Below are positions 1-9,876 of a DNA stretch of 64,000 nucleotides, one piece after another (within the stretch, counting starts at the first letter, position 1; every line of letters begins with the position of its first letter). Under the pieces are notes generated by a model. It made no database searches and was not told where the DNA came from. It saw only the letters and a list, made by a program, of their open reading frames with translations. Source of the stretch: Spartinivicinus marinus (GTDB lineage: Bacteria; Pseudomonadota; Gammaproteobacteria; Pseudomonadales; Zooshikellaceae); the NCBI RefSeq assembly GCF_026309355.1, contig NZ_JAPJZK010000001.1:372001-436000 (forward strand). The letters run 5' to 3'. The position numbers and the translations under genes are program-made.

Positions 1-1875
1 CACTCTTTAAGCTTTATAAAGGATGGTAACTGGTTGATACCAAATTCAATAAGAGAAAATAACATTACACTTAGAAGCCATAATTATATAGGACCAACTG
101 TCCGTAATATCTCCCATTTAACCACTGACTGGCAAAACGCCAGCATCACCATCCAAGACCGCAACAAAGATGGCCGCGATGATCTATTAATCACCCGCCC
201 TGGTGCTCCTGACTTAATCGCCTTTGCTGCTGAAGATGGCAGTTTCCCTAAAGCTGAAGTGGATACAGGTATTGGCAAATACAACGGCCCGTCGTTATAT
301 AAAAGCCGCTTTTGCAACCGCGCCTTGTTAACCCAACACCCGGATCAAAACCCATCAACGGTGTTATTTGATGATGTCTGTCGTACCGCTTATGTGAGTC
401 CTCCAGCAACGGGCACGACTGAAGTGACGGCATTAACTCCTAACCCTGACAATGCCGCCTTTTGCCCTAAATTAGCAACGGCTCAAACCAATCAAACGGA
501 ACTCCTAAAAGAACTAGGGCAAGCCAACACCAAGTTTAAAACCATTATGGGTAGCCTGCCCCATGATGACCAACTAATGACATATGAAGCTAAACGAGAG
601 CAGGCTTTTAATGATTTAGTCGCCGCCGAACAAGCCGAAGCGGCGGTGCGCAAAACGGTGTTATCGCAACGGCGGACTATAGGTCAGCTGGAATTAGACC
701 TGGAAGATTGTGCATTATTAGGTACCAACTGTAATACGGCGCAAGATCAACTTAATACTGCCAAACAAACCCTAACCCAGTTATTAACCGAATTAGATGC
801 GGCCGTCGAAGCTCGGTTAGTTAAACAACAGTTGTATGATCAAGCCTTTGATGCCTATGGCGAAGCCTTAGATAACTACTTAACCGTAGATACTGAATTA
901 GCTGCGTTAATTGAGGAATTTAAAGCCCTACAAGATAAGGAGTTAGCGTTATATCGAGAATTTGCTGGGCTGGAAGGTGCCACCGCACAAATTCACTATC
1001 AATGGGATTGGGCTGAGCAGGTTAACCGTTATAAGCAATTAAACCAACAGTTAAAAATGCAATGGCAACCCTTACCAGTGACGGGTGCAAAAATACTGGC
1101 GGAATTGCAAGAAAAACCCGAAACCCCACTGGGCGATAAAGCCATTACCCTACCGGCCGTCTTGTATACCAGCATTAATCAGCAAAATAATGATGTACAA
1201 ATCAACGGCTATGAAACAGCCCTCATGCCTAAAGGCGATACAGTAATAACCAGCACCTTACGCAAAGCGCCCTCCACCCCGATTAGTTTGCCGAGTAAAA
1301 TCAACGGCACTATTGGCCTGAGCTTAGCCGGTTATTGCCCTTTTGCACCATCAGCCGTTCAACCCCAGCCACTAGAAAACCTAGCTGCTCACTTAACCCC
1401 ACACATTCAGTATGAATACGAAGAACAAATTAAACGGGGTTATACCGCCAAATATAAACTGGATACTTTCGTCAAAACCATTGTCCGCACTAAGAAAAAG
1501 AAAAAATGGTTTAAAAAGAAGAAAAAAACCTATATCGAGCGCAAAGTCATCACCAAAGATTGGTTTGATATCAACTTCGACGCTACCAGCGGTGAATATG
1601 CCTACTCTCCTGCTGAACAGGATCAAATTACCCGCGAAGTAAAGTCTGATTTAGTGCGTCGAGTCAATACGGCTATTGGCGCCTTATATGCCGATAACAG
1701 CCAATGCCAGCAAAATACAGACTGTAGTTATGGTTACTGGTTAGGCCAACTTACTGGCAACAATGACGACACTAAAGCCATCCAACAATTTAAACAGGGT
1801 AATTCCAAGTGGGTGGAAGAAGTAGTATATGGGATTCGCTATCGACCTAAGACCGGTTGGGTGGGGTTTAGGTGA
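1..1875 (+). CDS. Array copy 1 (5'-truncated by window edge): exported FG-GAP/coiled-coil protein, C-terminal part
   Basis: The reading frame is open from base 1, so the gene starts left of the window; the TTG at 34 is not a credible start because the upstream residues resemble the end of the variable domain in sister copies. The visible 624 residues begin with about 50 residues of variable domain. DRNKDGRDD (window codons 53-61) follows, an EF-hand-like DxNxDGxxD loop of the FG-GAP/VCBS type. After it come a 90-residue Cys-containing stretch, a long helical/coiled-coil segment rich in Gln/Glu/Ala, and the Lys-rich patch KKKKKWFKKKKK. The protein ends in RYRPKTGWVGFR. It stops with TGA where most sisters use TAG, and copy 2 starts only 58 bp later. 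Role unknown; probably secreted or surface-associated by analogy with full-length copies. Confidence 0.85.
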   Translation, partial: HSLSFIKDGNWLIPNSIRENNITLRSHNYIGPTVRNISHLTTDWQNASITIQDRNKDGRDDLLITRPGAPDLIAFAAEDGSFPKAEVDTGIGKYNGPSLYKSRFCNRALLTQHPDQNPSTVLFDDVCRTAYVSPPATGTTEVTALTPNPDNAAFCPKLATAQTNQTELLKELGQANTKFKTIMGSLPHDDQLMTYEAKREQAFNDLVAAEQAEAAVRKTVLSQRRTIGQLELDLEDCALLGTNCNTAQDQLNTAKQTLTQLLTELDAAVEARLVKQQLYDQAFDAYGEALDNYLTVDTELAALIEEFKALQDKELALYREFAGLEGATAQIHYQWDWAEQVNRYKQLNQQLKMQWQPLPVTGAKILAELQEKPETPLGDKAITLPAVLYTSINQQNNDVQINGYETALMPKGDTVITSTLRKAPSTPISLPSKINGTIGLSLAGYCPFAPSAVQPQPLENLAAHLTPHIQYEYEEQIKRGYTAKYKLDTFVKTIVRTKKKKKWFKKKKKTYIERKVITKDWFDINFDATSGEYAYSPAEQDQITREVKSDLVRRVNTAIGALYADNSQCQQNTDCSYGYWLGQLTGNNDDTKAIQQFKQGNSKWVEEVVYGIRYRPKTGWVGFR

Positions 1876-1933
1876 AACTATACTCACTTATTCCCTTTAT
1901 TTTATACTTAGAATTAATAATCTAAAAAAACCT

Positions 1934-4279
1934 ATGAAAAAATTTATTATTTTGACTTTAGCTTTATTTTCAGGCTTATGTTTCTCGTCCACTGGTGATA
2001 AGAAGATTGATTTATCAAGATCAAAAATCAATCTTCTTAAACACTATAAAAGTACCGATGTACTTAGAGGCTTATGTCATAACCCTCATAAAGTAACTAG
2101 TCTTAGCACTATTGATATATACAACTTTCAAGATGGGATTGATATCAGAGTTTTCTTGGATACTACCCCTAACTCAAATAATAATTTTATAAAAGGGCTT
2201 ATTGGTACAGCATTTATGTATATAGATAAAGAAATTAATAAGTTATTTGCTGAAAAAAACCATCATACGATAATGAATAAAAAAGGCCATAGATGCCCTA
2301 CTAAGGTAGAGGATTTATCTAGCTACTTAAGACCATATTATGGCGATTTTAATGCTGATGGAAGTAGTGATTTACTTGTAGTATTTGGAAAACATAATGT
2401 TAGAGACAAACTATTAGTAGTTTTATCACAGACTCTAAACTCTAATAAATTTTACGAAATTCCACTAGGAGTATTAAATAGCAAAAAAGTAAAAATCACT
2501 AATTTCAAAATATTTATTTCTAATACTATAAAAGGCTTATATGATGCAAATATAACTATCCAAGATCGCAACAAAGACGGCCGCGATGACCTATTAATCA
2601 CCCGCCCCGGGGCCCCAGACTTAATCGCCTTCGCAGCTGAAGACGGCAGTTTCCCTAAAGCCGAAGTCGATACCGGCATAGGCAAATATAATGGCCCTTC
2701 TTTATACAAAAGCCGCTTTTGTAACCGCGCCTTGTTAACCCAACACCCCAATGAAAACCCTTCAACCGTGTTATTTGATGATGTCTGTCGTACAGCTTAT
2801 GTGAGTCCTCCAGCAACGGGCACGACTGAAGTGACGGCATTAACCCCTAACCTTAACAATGCCGCCTTTTGCCCTAAATTAGCAACGGCTCAAACGGATC
2901 AAACGGCATTATTAAAAGAGCTAGGCCAAGCCAATGCCAAATTCAAAACCATTATGGGTAGCCTGTCACACGATACCCAACTGGTGGCGTATGCGACTAA
3001 GCGGGAACAGGCTTTTAATGATTTATTAGCGACCGAACAGGCCGAAGCAGCGGTACGTAAAACGGTGTTATCCCAACGGCGCACCATTGGCCAGCTGGAA
3101 TTAGACGTGGAGGATTGTGCGTTATTAGGCACCGACTGTAATACGTCGAAAAGTGACTTAACTGCCGCCCAACAAACCTTAACCCAGTTATTAACTGAAT
3201 TAGATGCCGCTGTCGAAGCCCGGCTAGTTAAACAAAAACTCTATGACCAAGCCTATGATGCCTATGGCGAAGCCCTGGATAACTACCTAACCGTGGATAC
3301 TGAGTTAGCCGCCTTAATTGAAGAGTTTAAAGTCCTACAAGATAAAGAATTAGCCCTTTATCGTGAATTTGCAGGATTGGAGGGTGCCACCGCGCAAATT
3401 CACTATCAATGGGATTGGGCCGAACAGGTTAATCGTTATAAGCAATTAAACCAGTCATTAAAAATGCAGTGGCAGCCCTTACCAGTGACTGGTGCTAAAA
3501 TACTGGCGGAATTACAGGAAAAGTCCGAAACCCCATTAGGGGATAAAGCCATTACCTTACCGGCCGTCTTGTATACCAGCATTAATCAGCAAAATGATGT
3601 ACAAATCAACGGCTATGAAACGGCATTAATGCCTAAAGGCGATGCAATAATAACCAGCACTTTACGCAAGGAGCCATCCAACTCGATTAGTTTACCCAGT
3701 AAAATTAACGGTACTATTGGCCTGAGCTTAGCCGGTTATTGCCCCTTTGCACCCAGCGCTAATCAGCCTCAACCGGTAGAAAACTTAGCAGCTCACTTAA
3801 CCCCACACATTCAGTATGAATACGAAGAACAAATTAAACGGGGCTATACCGCGAAATATAAACTCGATACCTTCGTCAAAACCATTGTCCGCACTAAGAA
3901 AAAGAAAAAATGGTTTAAAAAGAAGAAAAAAACGTATATCGAGCGGAAGGTCATTACCAAGGATTGGTTTGATATCAACTTCGACGCAACCAGTGGTGAA
4001 TACGCCTACTCCCCCGCTGAACAGGATCAAATTACGCGGGAAGTCAAATCGGATCTAGTCAGACGAGTGAATACCGCTATTGGCGCCTTATATGCCGACA
4101 ACAGCCAATGCCAAGCAAATAAAGATTGCAGTTATGGTTATTGGTTAGGTCAGTTAACGGGTAATAACGACGACACTAAAGCCATCCAACAATTTAAACA
4201 GGGTAATTCCAAATGGGTCGAAGAAGTCGTATACGGCATTCGTTATCGTCCCAAGACCGGTTGGGTGGGGTTTAGGTAG
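1934..4279 (+). CDS. Array copy 2: exported variable-N/constant-C protein
   Basis: 781 aa. The ATG at 1934 is chosen because it begins a classic signal peptide (MKKFIILTLALFSGLCFSS); the frame stays open upstream to 1829 but that part only overlaps the end of copy 1. Residues about 25-205 are the copy-specific domain. It contains one Cys before and one inside the 'GHRC' motif, and then the FG-GAP loop GDFNADGSSD, which matches the DxNxDGxxD calcium pattern. The constant module runs from D211 (DRNKDGRDD) to the C-terminus with coiled coil, Cys pairs and the Lys patch. No SD is obvious and the shared promoter/leader of copies 4-7 is absent, so it may be read through from copy 1. Function unknown. 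Confidence 0.85.
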   Translation: MKKFIILTLALFSGLCFSSTGDKKIDLSRSKINLLKHYKSTDVLRGLCHNPHKVTSLSTIDIYNFQDGIDIRVFLDTTPNSNNNFIKGLIGTAFMYIDKEINKLFAEKNHHTIMNKKGHRCPTKVEDLSSYLRPYYGDFNADGSSDLLVVFGKHNVRDKLLVVLSQTLNSNKFYEIPLGVLNSKKVKITNFKIFISNTIKGLYDANITIQDRNKDGRDDLLITRPGAPDLIAFAAEDGSFPKAEVDTGIGKYNGPSLYKSRFCNRALLTQHPNENPSTVLFDDVCRTAYVSPPATGTTEVTALTPNLNNAAFCPKLATAQTDQTALLKELGQANAKFKTIMGSLSHDTQLVAYATKREQAFNDLLATEQAEAAVRKTVLSQRRTIGQLELDVEDCALLGTDCNTSKSDLTAAQQTLTQLLTELDAAVEARLVKQKLYDQAYDAYGEALDNYLTVDTELAALIEEFKVLQDKELALYREFAGLEGATAQIHYQWDWAEQVNRYKQLNQSLKMQWQPLPVTGAKILAELQEKSETPLGDKAITLPAVLYTSINQQNDVQINGYETALMPKGDAIITSTLRKEPSNSISLPSKINGTIGLSLAGYCPFAPSANQPQPVENLAAHLTPHIQYEYEEQIKRGYTAKYKLDTFVKTIVRTKKKKKWFKKKKKTYIERKVITKDWFDINFDATSGEYAYSPAEQDQITREVKSDLVRRVNTAIGALYADNSQCQANKDCSYGYWLGQLTGNNDDTKAIQQFKQGNSKWVEEVVYGIRYRPKTGWVGFR

Positions 4280-4303
4280 TGTAAAGCCCTAACTACAATG
4301 CTA

Positions 4304-4396
4304 TCCCCCCCTTTGACAAAGGGGGTTAGGGGGGATTTTTTACTTTGAGTAAGCTTCATGCCCCCCCTCAATCCCCTTTATTAAAGGGGGAAGCTG
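4304..4396. repeat. Palindromic intergenic element (about 95 bp), instance 1
   Basis: The left arm has a C-run, TTTGACAAA and a G-run followed by GTTAGGGGGGATTTT. A linker TACTTTGAGTAAGCTTCATG follows, and the right arm is the approximate inverse (CCCTCAATCCCC, then TTTATTAAAGGGGG). Each arm is itself a small hairpin and the two arms are inverted repeats of each other, so the element resembles a REP/BIME or tiny non-autonomous element. It fills most of the spacer between copies 2 and 3. Confidence 0.8.
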
Positions 4397-4485
4397 GATT
4401 GTGCAGCAGGAATGGTTCAGTGCAAATATTTAACATACTGCTACTGTGCTCAAATTAATGAGCACTACTCACATATAGCTCAATG

Positions 4486-4532
4486 CAAATACCCTCTACC
4501 TCAGGGTGAGGGGGTAGCGCTAGCTACAAGCC
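4486..4532. repeat. Second small intergenic repeat (CCTC-rich/GAGG-rich hairpin with AGCGCTAGC)
   Basis: ACCCTCTACCTCAGGGTGAGGGGGTAG followed by the palindrome-like AGCGCTAGC recurs in the array spacers near 16240-16305 and 16462-16580. Related CCTC/GAGG hairpins occur at 9698-9742, 9824-9865 and 16117-16157. It is a different unit from the 95-bp palindromic element but travels with it. Coding is not supported here. Confidence 0.6.
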
Positions 4533-4582
4533 GGTTACGAAATAACATTATATTAATCAATAAAGTTCAGGCTGATTCAATT

Positions 4583-6943
4583 ATGCTAAAACAAACGAAT
4601 TATAAACTTTATAGTTCATTGGTTTCTTTTTTTTCTTTATGTTTACTTTGCTGCAATACTATAGCAAGTAATCTTATTGACTTTGGTAGTGAAAATCTAA
4701 ATCTCAAGATTGAATATGTAAAAGCACATAATCTATTCAGTTGGATGGGCGATGGTGGCTGTGGAGGAACTGGAGGGCCAGTTTTTGAATTGCTAGGAAT
4801 CTCAATAAAAAAGCATGGAGACTTTGAACTCACATTAATGGATAGTAAACCTAAAGCATTTATATTTAGTTTCACTAATATGCAAAAAATAAAGAATTTA
4901 AATGAATATAATAAAATAAAAAACACATACAACAATTTAAATTTTCTATCAGAGAAAAAGCATTGCAACAAAGACATATCTATGAAAATTGATAGTTTTC
5001 TTATAAAAAAAGGAGACTTTAATGGTGATAACTTAACTGACTTAGTAGTAATTGTTACACACCCATCCTTTCTAGGGCGAGCTTTAGTTTTTCCTAGTTT
5101 TGAGTTAAATAGACATAAACTAGTTACTTCATCAATTGCATCAGACAACTACACATTAAATAACATACCTATAGATATTTCAGGGATAACAAAATTTGAT
5201 AGATTTACCAACATCACCATCCAAGACCGCAACAAAGACGGCCGCGATGACCTACTAATCACCCGCCCTGGCGCACCAGGCTTAATCGCCTTTGCCGCCC
5301 CCGACGGTAGTTTCCCTAAAGCTGAAGTCGATACTGGTATTGGCAAATACAACGGTCCGTCCTTATATAAAAGCCGCTTTTGCAACCGTGCTTTGTTAAC
5401 CCAGCACCCAGACGAAAACCCGTCAACGGTGTTATTTGATGATGTTTGTCGTACGGCTTATGTGAGCCCACCCGCCACGGGCACCACCGAAGTGACGGCA
5501 TTAACCCCTAACCCTGATAATGCCGTCTTTTGCCCTAAGTTAGCATCAGCTCAAACCAATCAAACGGAACTACTAAAAGAACTAGGGCAAGCCAACACTA
5601 AATTTAAAACCATTATGGGTAGTCTACCCCATGATACCCAACTAGTGGCGTATGCCGATAAACGAGAACAAGCTTTTAATGATTTAGTCGCCGCTGAGCA
5701 AGCCGAAGCAGCGATACGTAAAACCGTATTATCCCAACGACGAACTATTGGCCAGCTGGAATTAGACGTAGAAGATTGTGCGTTATTAGGCACTGATTGT
5801 AATACGGCGCAAGATCAACTTAATGCTGCCAAACAAACCCTAACCCAGTTATTAACCGAATTAGATGCCGCTGTCGAAGCCCGGCTAGTTAAACAGCAAT
5901 TGTATGACCAAGCCTATGATGCCTATGGCGAAGCCTTAGATAACTATTTAACTGTTGATACAGAGTTAGCTGCGTTAATTGAGGAGTTTAAAGCCCTACA
6001 AGATAAAGAATTAGCGTTATATCGAGAATTTGCGGGCTTAGAAGGCGCTACCGCACAGATTCACTATCAATGGGATTGGGCTGAACAAGTTAGTCTTTAT
6101 CAAGCTTTAAACCAACAGTTAAAAATGCAATGGCAACCCTTACCAGTGACTGGTGCTAAAATACTGGCAGAATTACAGGAAAAGCCCGAAACCCCATTAG
6201 GGGATAAAGCCATTACCCTACCGGCCGTCTTGTATACCAGCATTGATCAGCAAAATAATGATGTACAAATCAATGGCTATGAAACGGCATTAATGCCTAA
6301 AGGCGATGCAGTAATAACCAGCACTTTACGCAAAGAGCCATCCAGCCCGATTAGTTTACCCAGTAAAATTAACGGCACTATTGGTTTGAGTTTGGCGGGT
6401 TATTGTCCTTTTGCGCCCAGTGCTAATCAACCTCAACCGGTAGAAAACCTAGCCGCACACTTAACCCCACACATTCAGTATGAATACGAAGAGCAAATTA
6501 AACGAGGTTATACCGCGAAATATAAACTGGATACCTTCGTCAAAACCATTGTCCGCACCAAGAAAAAGAAAAAATGGTTTAAAAAGAAGAAAAAAACCTA
6601 TATCGAACGGAAGGTCATTACCAAGGATTGGTTTGATATCAACTTCGACGCTACCAGCGGTGAATACGCCTACTCCCCTGCTGAACAGGATCAAATTACC
6701 CGCGAAGTGAAATCGGATCTAGTCAGACGAGTGAATACCGCTATTGGCGCCTTATATGCCGATAACAGCCAATGCCAGCAAAATACAGACTGTAGTTATG
6801 GTTACTGGTTAGGTCAACTTACTGGCAACAATGACGACACTATAGCCATCCAACAATTTAAACAAGGGAATTCCAAATGGGTAGAAGAAGTCGTATACGG
6901 CATTCGTTATCGACCTAAAACAGGTTGGGTAGGGTTTAGGTAG
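4583..6943 (+). CDS. Array copy 3: exported variable-N/constant-C protein
   Basis: 786 aa from the ATG at 4583, which opens a signal-peptide-like segment (LYSSLVSFFSLCLLCCNTIAS). The in-frame extension to 4412 is rejected because it would translate the intergenic repeat. The variable domain contains an unusual Gly-rich GDGGCGGTGG run near residue 55, a Cys in KKHCNK, and the FG-GAP loop GDFNGDNLTD just before the constant module at D215. The constant module carries small differences from its sisters (GAPGLIAF for GAPDLIAF, ISLYQALNQ-type variants). There is no shared promoter/leader and no clear SD. Function unknown; predicted exported. Confidence 0.85.
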   Translation: MLKQTNYKLYSSLVSFFSLCLLCCNTIASNLIDFGSENLNLKIEYVKAHNLFSWMGDGGCGGTGGPVFELLGISIKKHGDFELTLMDSKPKAFIFSFTNMQKIKNLNEYNKIKNTYNNLNFLSEKKHCNKDISMKIDSFLIKKGDFNGDNLTDLVVIVTHPSFLGRALVFPSFELNRHKLVTSSIASDNYTLNNIPIDISGITKFDRFTNITIQDRNKDGRDDLLITRPGAPGLIAFAAPDGSFPKAEVDTGIGKYNGPSLYKSRFCNRALLTQHPDENPSTVLFDDVCRTAYVSPPATGTTEVTALTPNPDNAVFCPKLASAQTNQTELLKELGQANTKFKTIMGSLPHDTQLVAYADKREQAFNDLVAAEQAEAAIRKTVLSQRRTIGQLELDVEDCALLGTDCNTAQDQLNAAKQTLTQLLTELDAAVEARLVKQQLYDQAYDAYGEALDNYLTVDTELAALIEEFKALQDKELALYREFAGLEGATAQIHYQWDWAEQVSLYQALNQQLKMQWQPLPVTGAKILAELQEKPETPLGDKAITLPAVLYTSIDQQNNDVQINGYETALMPKGDAVITSTLRKEPSSPISLPSKINGTIGLSLAGYCPFAPSANQPQPVENLAAHLTPHIQYEYEEQIKRGYTAKYKLDTFVKTIVRTKKKKKWFKKKKKTYIERKVITKDWFDINFDATSGEYAYSPAEQDQITREVKSDLVRRVNTAIGALYADNSQCQQNTDCSYGYWLGQLTGNNDDTIAIQQFKQGNSKWVEEVVYGIRYRPKTGWVGFR

Positions 6944-6966
6944 TGTAAAACCCTCACTACAATGCT

Positions 6967-7100
6967 ATTCCCCCGTTGAAATTGGATTGAACCACAGCAC
7001 TATTCCCCCCTTTGAAAAAGGGGGGTTAGGGGGGATTTTTGGTACTTTGAGTAAGCTTCATGAAATCCCCCTCAATCCCCCTTTTATTAAAGGGGGAGGT
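6967..7100. repeat. Palindromic intergenic element, instance 2, with a partial left-arm duplicate
   Basis: The full element spans about 7004-7100: a C-run/TTTGAAAAA/G-run arm, GTTAGGGGGGATTTT, linker with TACTTTGAGTAAGCTTCATG, and the inverse right arm ending TTTTATTAAAGGGGGAGG. It is preceded at 6967-7003 by a partial arm and the string GAACCACAGCACTATTCCCC. The same partial arm precedes the instance at 16621, so the composite was duplicated as a unit. Confidence 0.8.
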
Positions 7101-7175
7101 TATTAGCTGGCTGCTCATATATCATGAGTTAATCTATAAAAAAGCACAAACCGCTAAAATAATAGCAAACAACCT

Positions 7176-7308
7176 ACAAAGTTACCACTTACTTATTTTC
7201 TAGCGAATTAATTCTACGTAAAATTACTAATAAAAATTCGACTATTCACTAAAAGGCAATTGTCTTATAATGGCCCGCCAATTTTGTCGTAATAAAAGGT
7301 GTTTATTC
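7176..7308 (+). promoter_or_regulatory. Shared array promoter/leader of copy 4
   Basis: A conserved block (GAATTAATTCTACGTAAAAT, then CTATTCACTAAAAGGCA) leads to a perfect TATAAT at 7266-7271, 37 nt before the ATG at 7309. The -35 is weak (TTCACT or TATTCA, depending on spacing). An AAAGGTG Shine-Dalgarno lies upstream of the start. Homologous blocks precede copies 5, 6, 7 and the relic. Confidence 0.65.
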
Positions 7309-9657
7309 ATGGTAAGGAAGCTTCTATTAATCATTGCCTGCTTTAACTCATTTTCTGTTTTTTCCCAAGAGATAATTTTTGACTTTAAGCCAGGAAAGTT
7401 TAACCTTAGCTTCAGGTATATCGAATTTTATGAAACAATTATAGGGAGAGGATGCTATAGCTTTCCTGCTGTTAAGCTCTCTGAAATAGCTATTGGCAAA
7501 GATATTAAAAAATTCAAGCTTACTCATGCATTTAATCCTTTCAAAAAAACATCTCCAGTTATAAACAACGCTCTTACAATTAGAAAAATTGTTAACGAAA
7601 GTTTATGGAATGAGAGTGATTGGTTGAAATCAGGACTAATTTATTCATATAAGAAATTACTATTCAGATGCGACAAAAGCAAGTACACGGAGCAAACACA
7701 CGGATTTAAGCAATATTTTGGGAATTTTAATGGAGATAATCTTGGAGATATGATAGTAGTTTATGACGATAAATTTATAAAAAATAGAGCTTATGTTTAT
7801 TTGGGGTTTAACCCCAGTCATATAAGCTACAAACCTCATCCTTTATCTGAAGGTAGTTTCGTTTATAACGAGTTAAATAACTTCTATGAGATAACAGACT
7901 TGTTTAGTGCTGGGGCTACTAATTACAACATCACCATCCAAGACCGCAACAAAGACGGCCGTGACGACCTATTAATCACCCGACCAGGTGCTCCCGATTT
8001 AATCGCCTTTGCCGCCCCTGATGGTAGTTTCCCCAAAGCCGAAGTGGATACCGGTATTGGTAAATACAACGGCCCGTCCTTGTATAAAAGCCGCTTTTGT
8101 AACCGTGCCTTCTTAACCCAGCACCCCAATGAAAACCCATCCACGGTATTATTTGATGATATTTGCCAAACCGCTTATGTGAGCCCACCGGCAACGGGCA
8201 CGACTGAAGTGACAACATTAACCCCTGATCCTGACAATGCCACCTTTTGCCCTAAATTAGCAACGGCTCAAACCAATCAAACGGAACTACTAAAAGAGCT
8301 AGGTCAAGCTAATACGAAATTTAAAACCATTATGGGTAGCTTGCCTCACGATGACCAGCTAATGACGTATGAAGCTAAACGAGAGCAGACTTTTAATGAT
8401 TTAGTCGCCGCCGAGCAAGCCGAAGCAGCGGTGCGCAAAACGGTGTTATCTCAACGACGAACTATTGGCCAGCTGGAATTAGACGTGGAAGATTGTGCGT
8501 TATTAGGCACCAACTGTAATACAGCACAGAGTCAATTAACCACAGCCCAACAAACCTTAACCCAATTATTAACTGAATTAGATGCCGCTGTCGAAGCCCG
8601 GCTAGTTAAACAAAAATTGTATGACCAAGCGTTTGATGCTTATGGCGAAGCCTTGGATAACTACTTAACCGTAGATACTAAATTAGCTGCGTTAATTGAG
8701 GAGTTTAAAGCCCTACAAGATAAAGAATTAGCGCTTTATCGGGAATTTGCTGGTTTAGAAGGCGCCACCGCGCAAATTCACTATCAATGGGATTGGGCTA
8801 ACCAGGTTAATCGCTATCAAGCTTTAAACCAGCCATTAAAAATGCAATGGCAACCCTTACCAGTGACTGGTGCTAAAATACTGGCGGAATTACAGGAAAA
8901 GTCCGAAACCCCATTAGGGGATAAAGCCATTACCTTACCGGCCGTCTTGTATACCAGCATTAATCAGCAAAATGATGTACAAATCAACGGCTATGAAACG
9001 GCATTAATGCCTAAAGGCGATGCAATAATAACCAGCACTTTACGCAAGGAGCCATCCAACCCGATTAGTTTGCCTAACAAAATTAACGGCACTGTTGGTT
9101 TGAGCTTAGCGGGTTATTGCCCTTTTGCGCCCAGTGCTAATCAGCCCCAACCGGTCGAAAACTTAGCGGCTCACTTAACCCCACACATTCAGTATGAATA
9201 CGAAGAGCAAATTAAACGAGGTTATACCGCGAAATATAAACTGGATACCTTCGTCAAAACCATTGTACGCACCAAGAAAAAGAAAAAATGGTTTAAAAAG
9301 AAGAAAAAAACCTATATTGAACGGAAAGTCATTACCAAAGATTGGTTTGATATCAACTTCGACGCTACCAGTGGTGAATACGCCTATTCCCCCGCTGAAC
9401 AGGATCAAATTACGCGTGAAGTAAAGTCTGATTTAGTGCGTCGAGTCAATACGGCTATTGGCGCCTTATATGCCGATAACAGCCAATGCCAAGCAAATAA
9501 AGACTGTAGCTATGGTTATTGGCTAGGTCAGTTAACGGGTAATAACGACGACACTAAAGCCATCCAACAATTTAAACAAGGTAATTCCAAATGGATGGAA
9601 GAAATCGTGTATGGGATTCGTTATCGTCCCAAGACCGGTTGGGTGGGGTTTAGATAA
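7309..9657 (+). CDS. Array copy 4: exported variable-N/constant-C protein
   Basis: 782 aa. The ATG at 7309 is preceded by AAAGGTG and starts the signal peptide MVRKLLLIIACFNSFSVFSQ, nearly the same as in copy 7. The variable domain has a Cys in GRGCYSF and another in LFRCDKS, probably a disulfide pair, then the FG-GAP loop GNFNGDNLGD. The constant module starts at D212. Its nucleotide sequence around 8191-8400 matches copy 6, while that around 8875-9060 matches copy 2, which is a mosaic pattern. A hairpin terminator follows at 9774. No enzymatic motif is seen; an adhesin, matrix or effector-type role is possible but unproven. Confidence 0.88.
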   Translation: MVRKLLLIIACFNSFSVFSQEIIFDFKPGKFNLSFRYIEFYETIIGRGCYSFPAVKLSEIAIGKDIKKFKLTHAFNPFKKTSPVINNALTIRKIVNESLWNESDWLKSGLIYSYKKLLFRCDKSKYTEQTHGFKQYFGNFNGDNLGDMIVVYDDKFIKNRAYVYLGFNPSHISYKPHPLSEGSFVYNELNNFYEITDLFSAGATNYNITIQDRNKDGRDDLLITRPGAPDLIAFAAPDGSFPKAEVDTGIGKYNGPSLYKSRFCNRAFLTQHPNENPSTVLFDDICQTAYVSPPATGTTEVTTLTPDPDNATFCPKLATAQTNQTELLKELGQANTKFKTIMGSLPHDDQLMTYEAKREQTFNDLVAAEQAEAAVRKTVLSQRRTIGQLELDVEDCALLGTNCNTAQSQLTTAQQTLTQLLTELDAAVEARLVKQKLYDQAFDAYGEALDNYLTVDTKLAALIEEFKALQDKELALYREFAGLEGATAQIHYQWDWANQVNRYQALNQPLKMQWQPLPVTGAKILAELQEKSETPLGDKAITLPAVLYTSINQQNDVQINGYETALMPKGDAIITSTLRKEPSNPISLPNKINGTVGLSLAGYCPFAPSANQPQPVENLAAHLTPHIQYEYEEQIKRGYTAKYKLDTFVKTIVRTKKKKKWFKKKKKTYIERKVITKDWFDINFDATSGEYAYSPAEQDQITREVKSDLVRRVNTAIGALYADNSQCQANKDCSYGYWLGQLTGNNDDTKAIQQFKQGNSKWMEEIVYGIRYRPKTGWVGFR

Positions 9658-9697
9658 TTTTTTTAATGCTATTACTAGTCTTTCAGTAGCAGACTAG

Positions 9698-9742
9698 CCC
9701 CCCTCATCCTACCCTTCTCCCCCCACAGGGTGGAGAAGGAAC
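9698..9742. repeat. CCTC/GAGG intergenic hairpin repeat
   Basis: CCTCATCCTACCCTTCTCC pairs imperfectly with the following GGGTGGAGAAGGA. It is related to the repeats at 9824-9865 and 16117-16157 and lies downstream of copy 4. Confidence 0.5.
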
Positions 9743-9773
9743 TTATTTGTGCAATATGCAAATATCGGTAATT

Positions 9774-9806
9774 AATCTTAGCATAGTAACAAAATGCTAA
9801 GATTTT
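9774..9806 (+). terminator. Probable Rho-independent terminator after copy 4
   Basis: Perfect 11-bp inverted repeat AATCTTAGCAT / ATGCTAAGATT with a 9-nt loop (AGTAACAAA), followed by a short T-run. The A/T-rich flanks allow function on either strand. Confidence 0.6.
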
Positions 9807-9876
9807 AACCCATACTACACAAACAGTCCCCTCTCCCTTCGGGAAAAGGCTAGACTGAGGGGCTTACAAAACAAGT

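Noticed and set aside
1393-1626. Antisense frame of 77 codons repeated in each array copy (here and at 3797, 6461, 9175, 12912, 15628, 18780)
   Set aside because: It is the mirror of the conserved Lys-rich region; codon constraint on the sense strand keeps the antisense frame open. No SD, and it recurs only because the sense gene does.
4412-4582. N-terminal extension of array copy 3
   Set aside because: It would translate the intergenic repeat and put 57 residues before the signal peptide; sister copies all start at the signal peptide.
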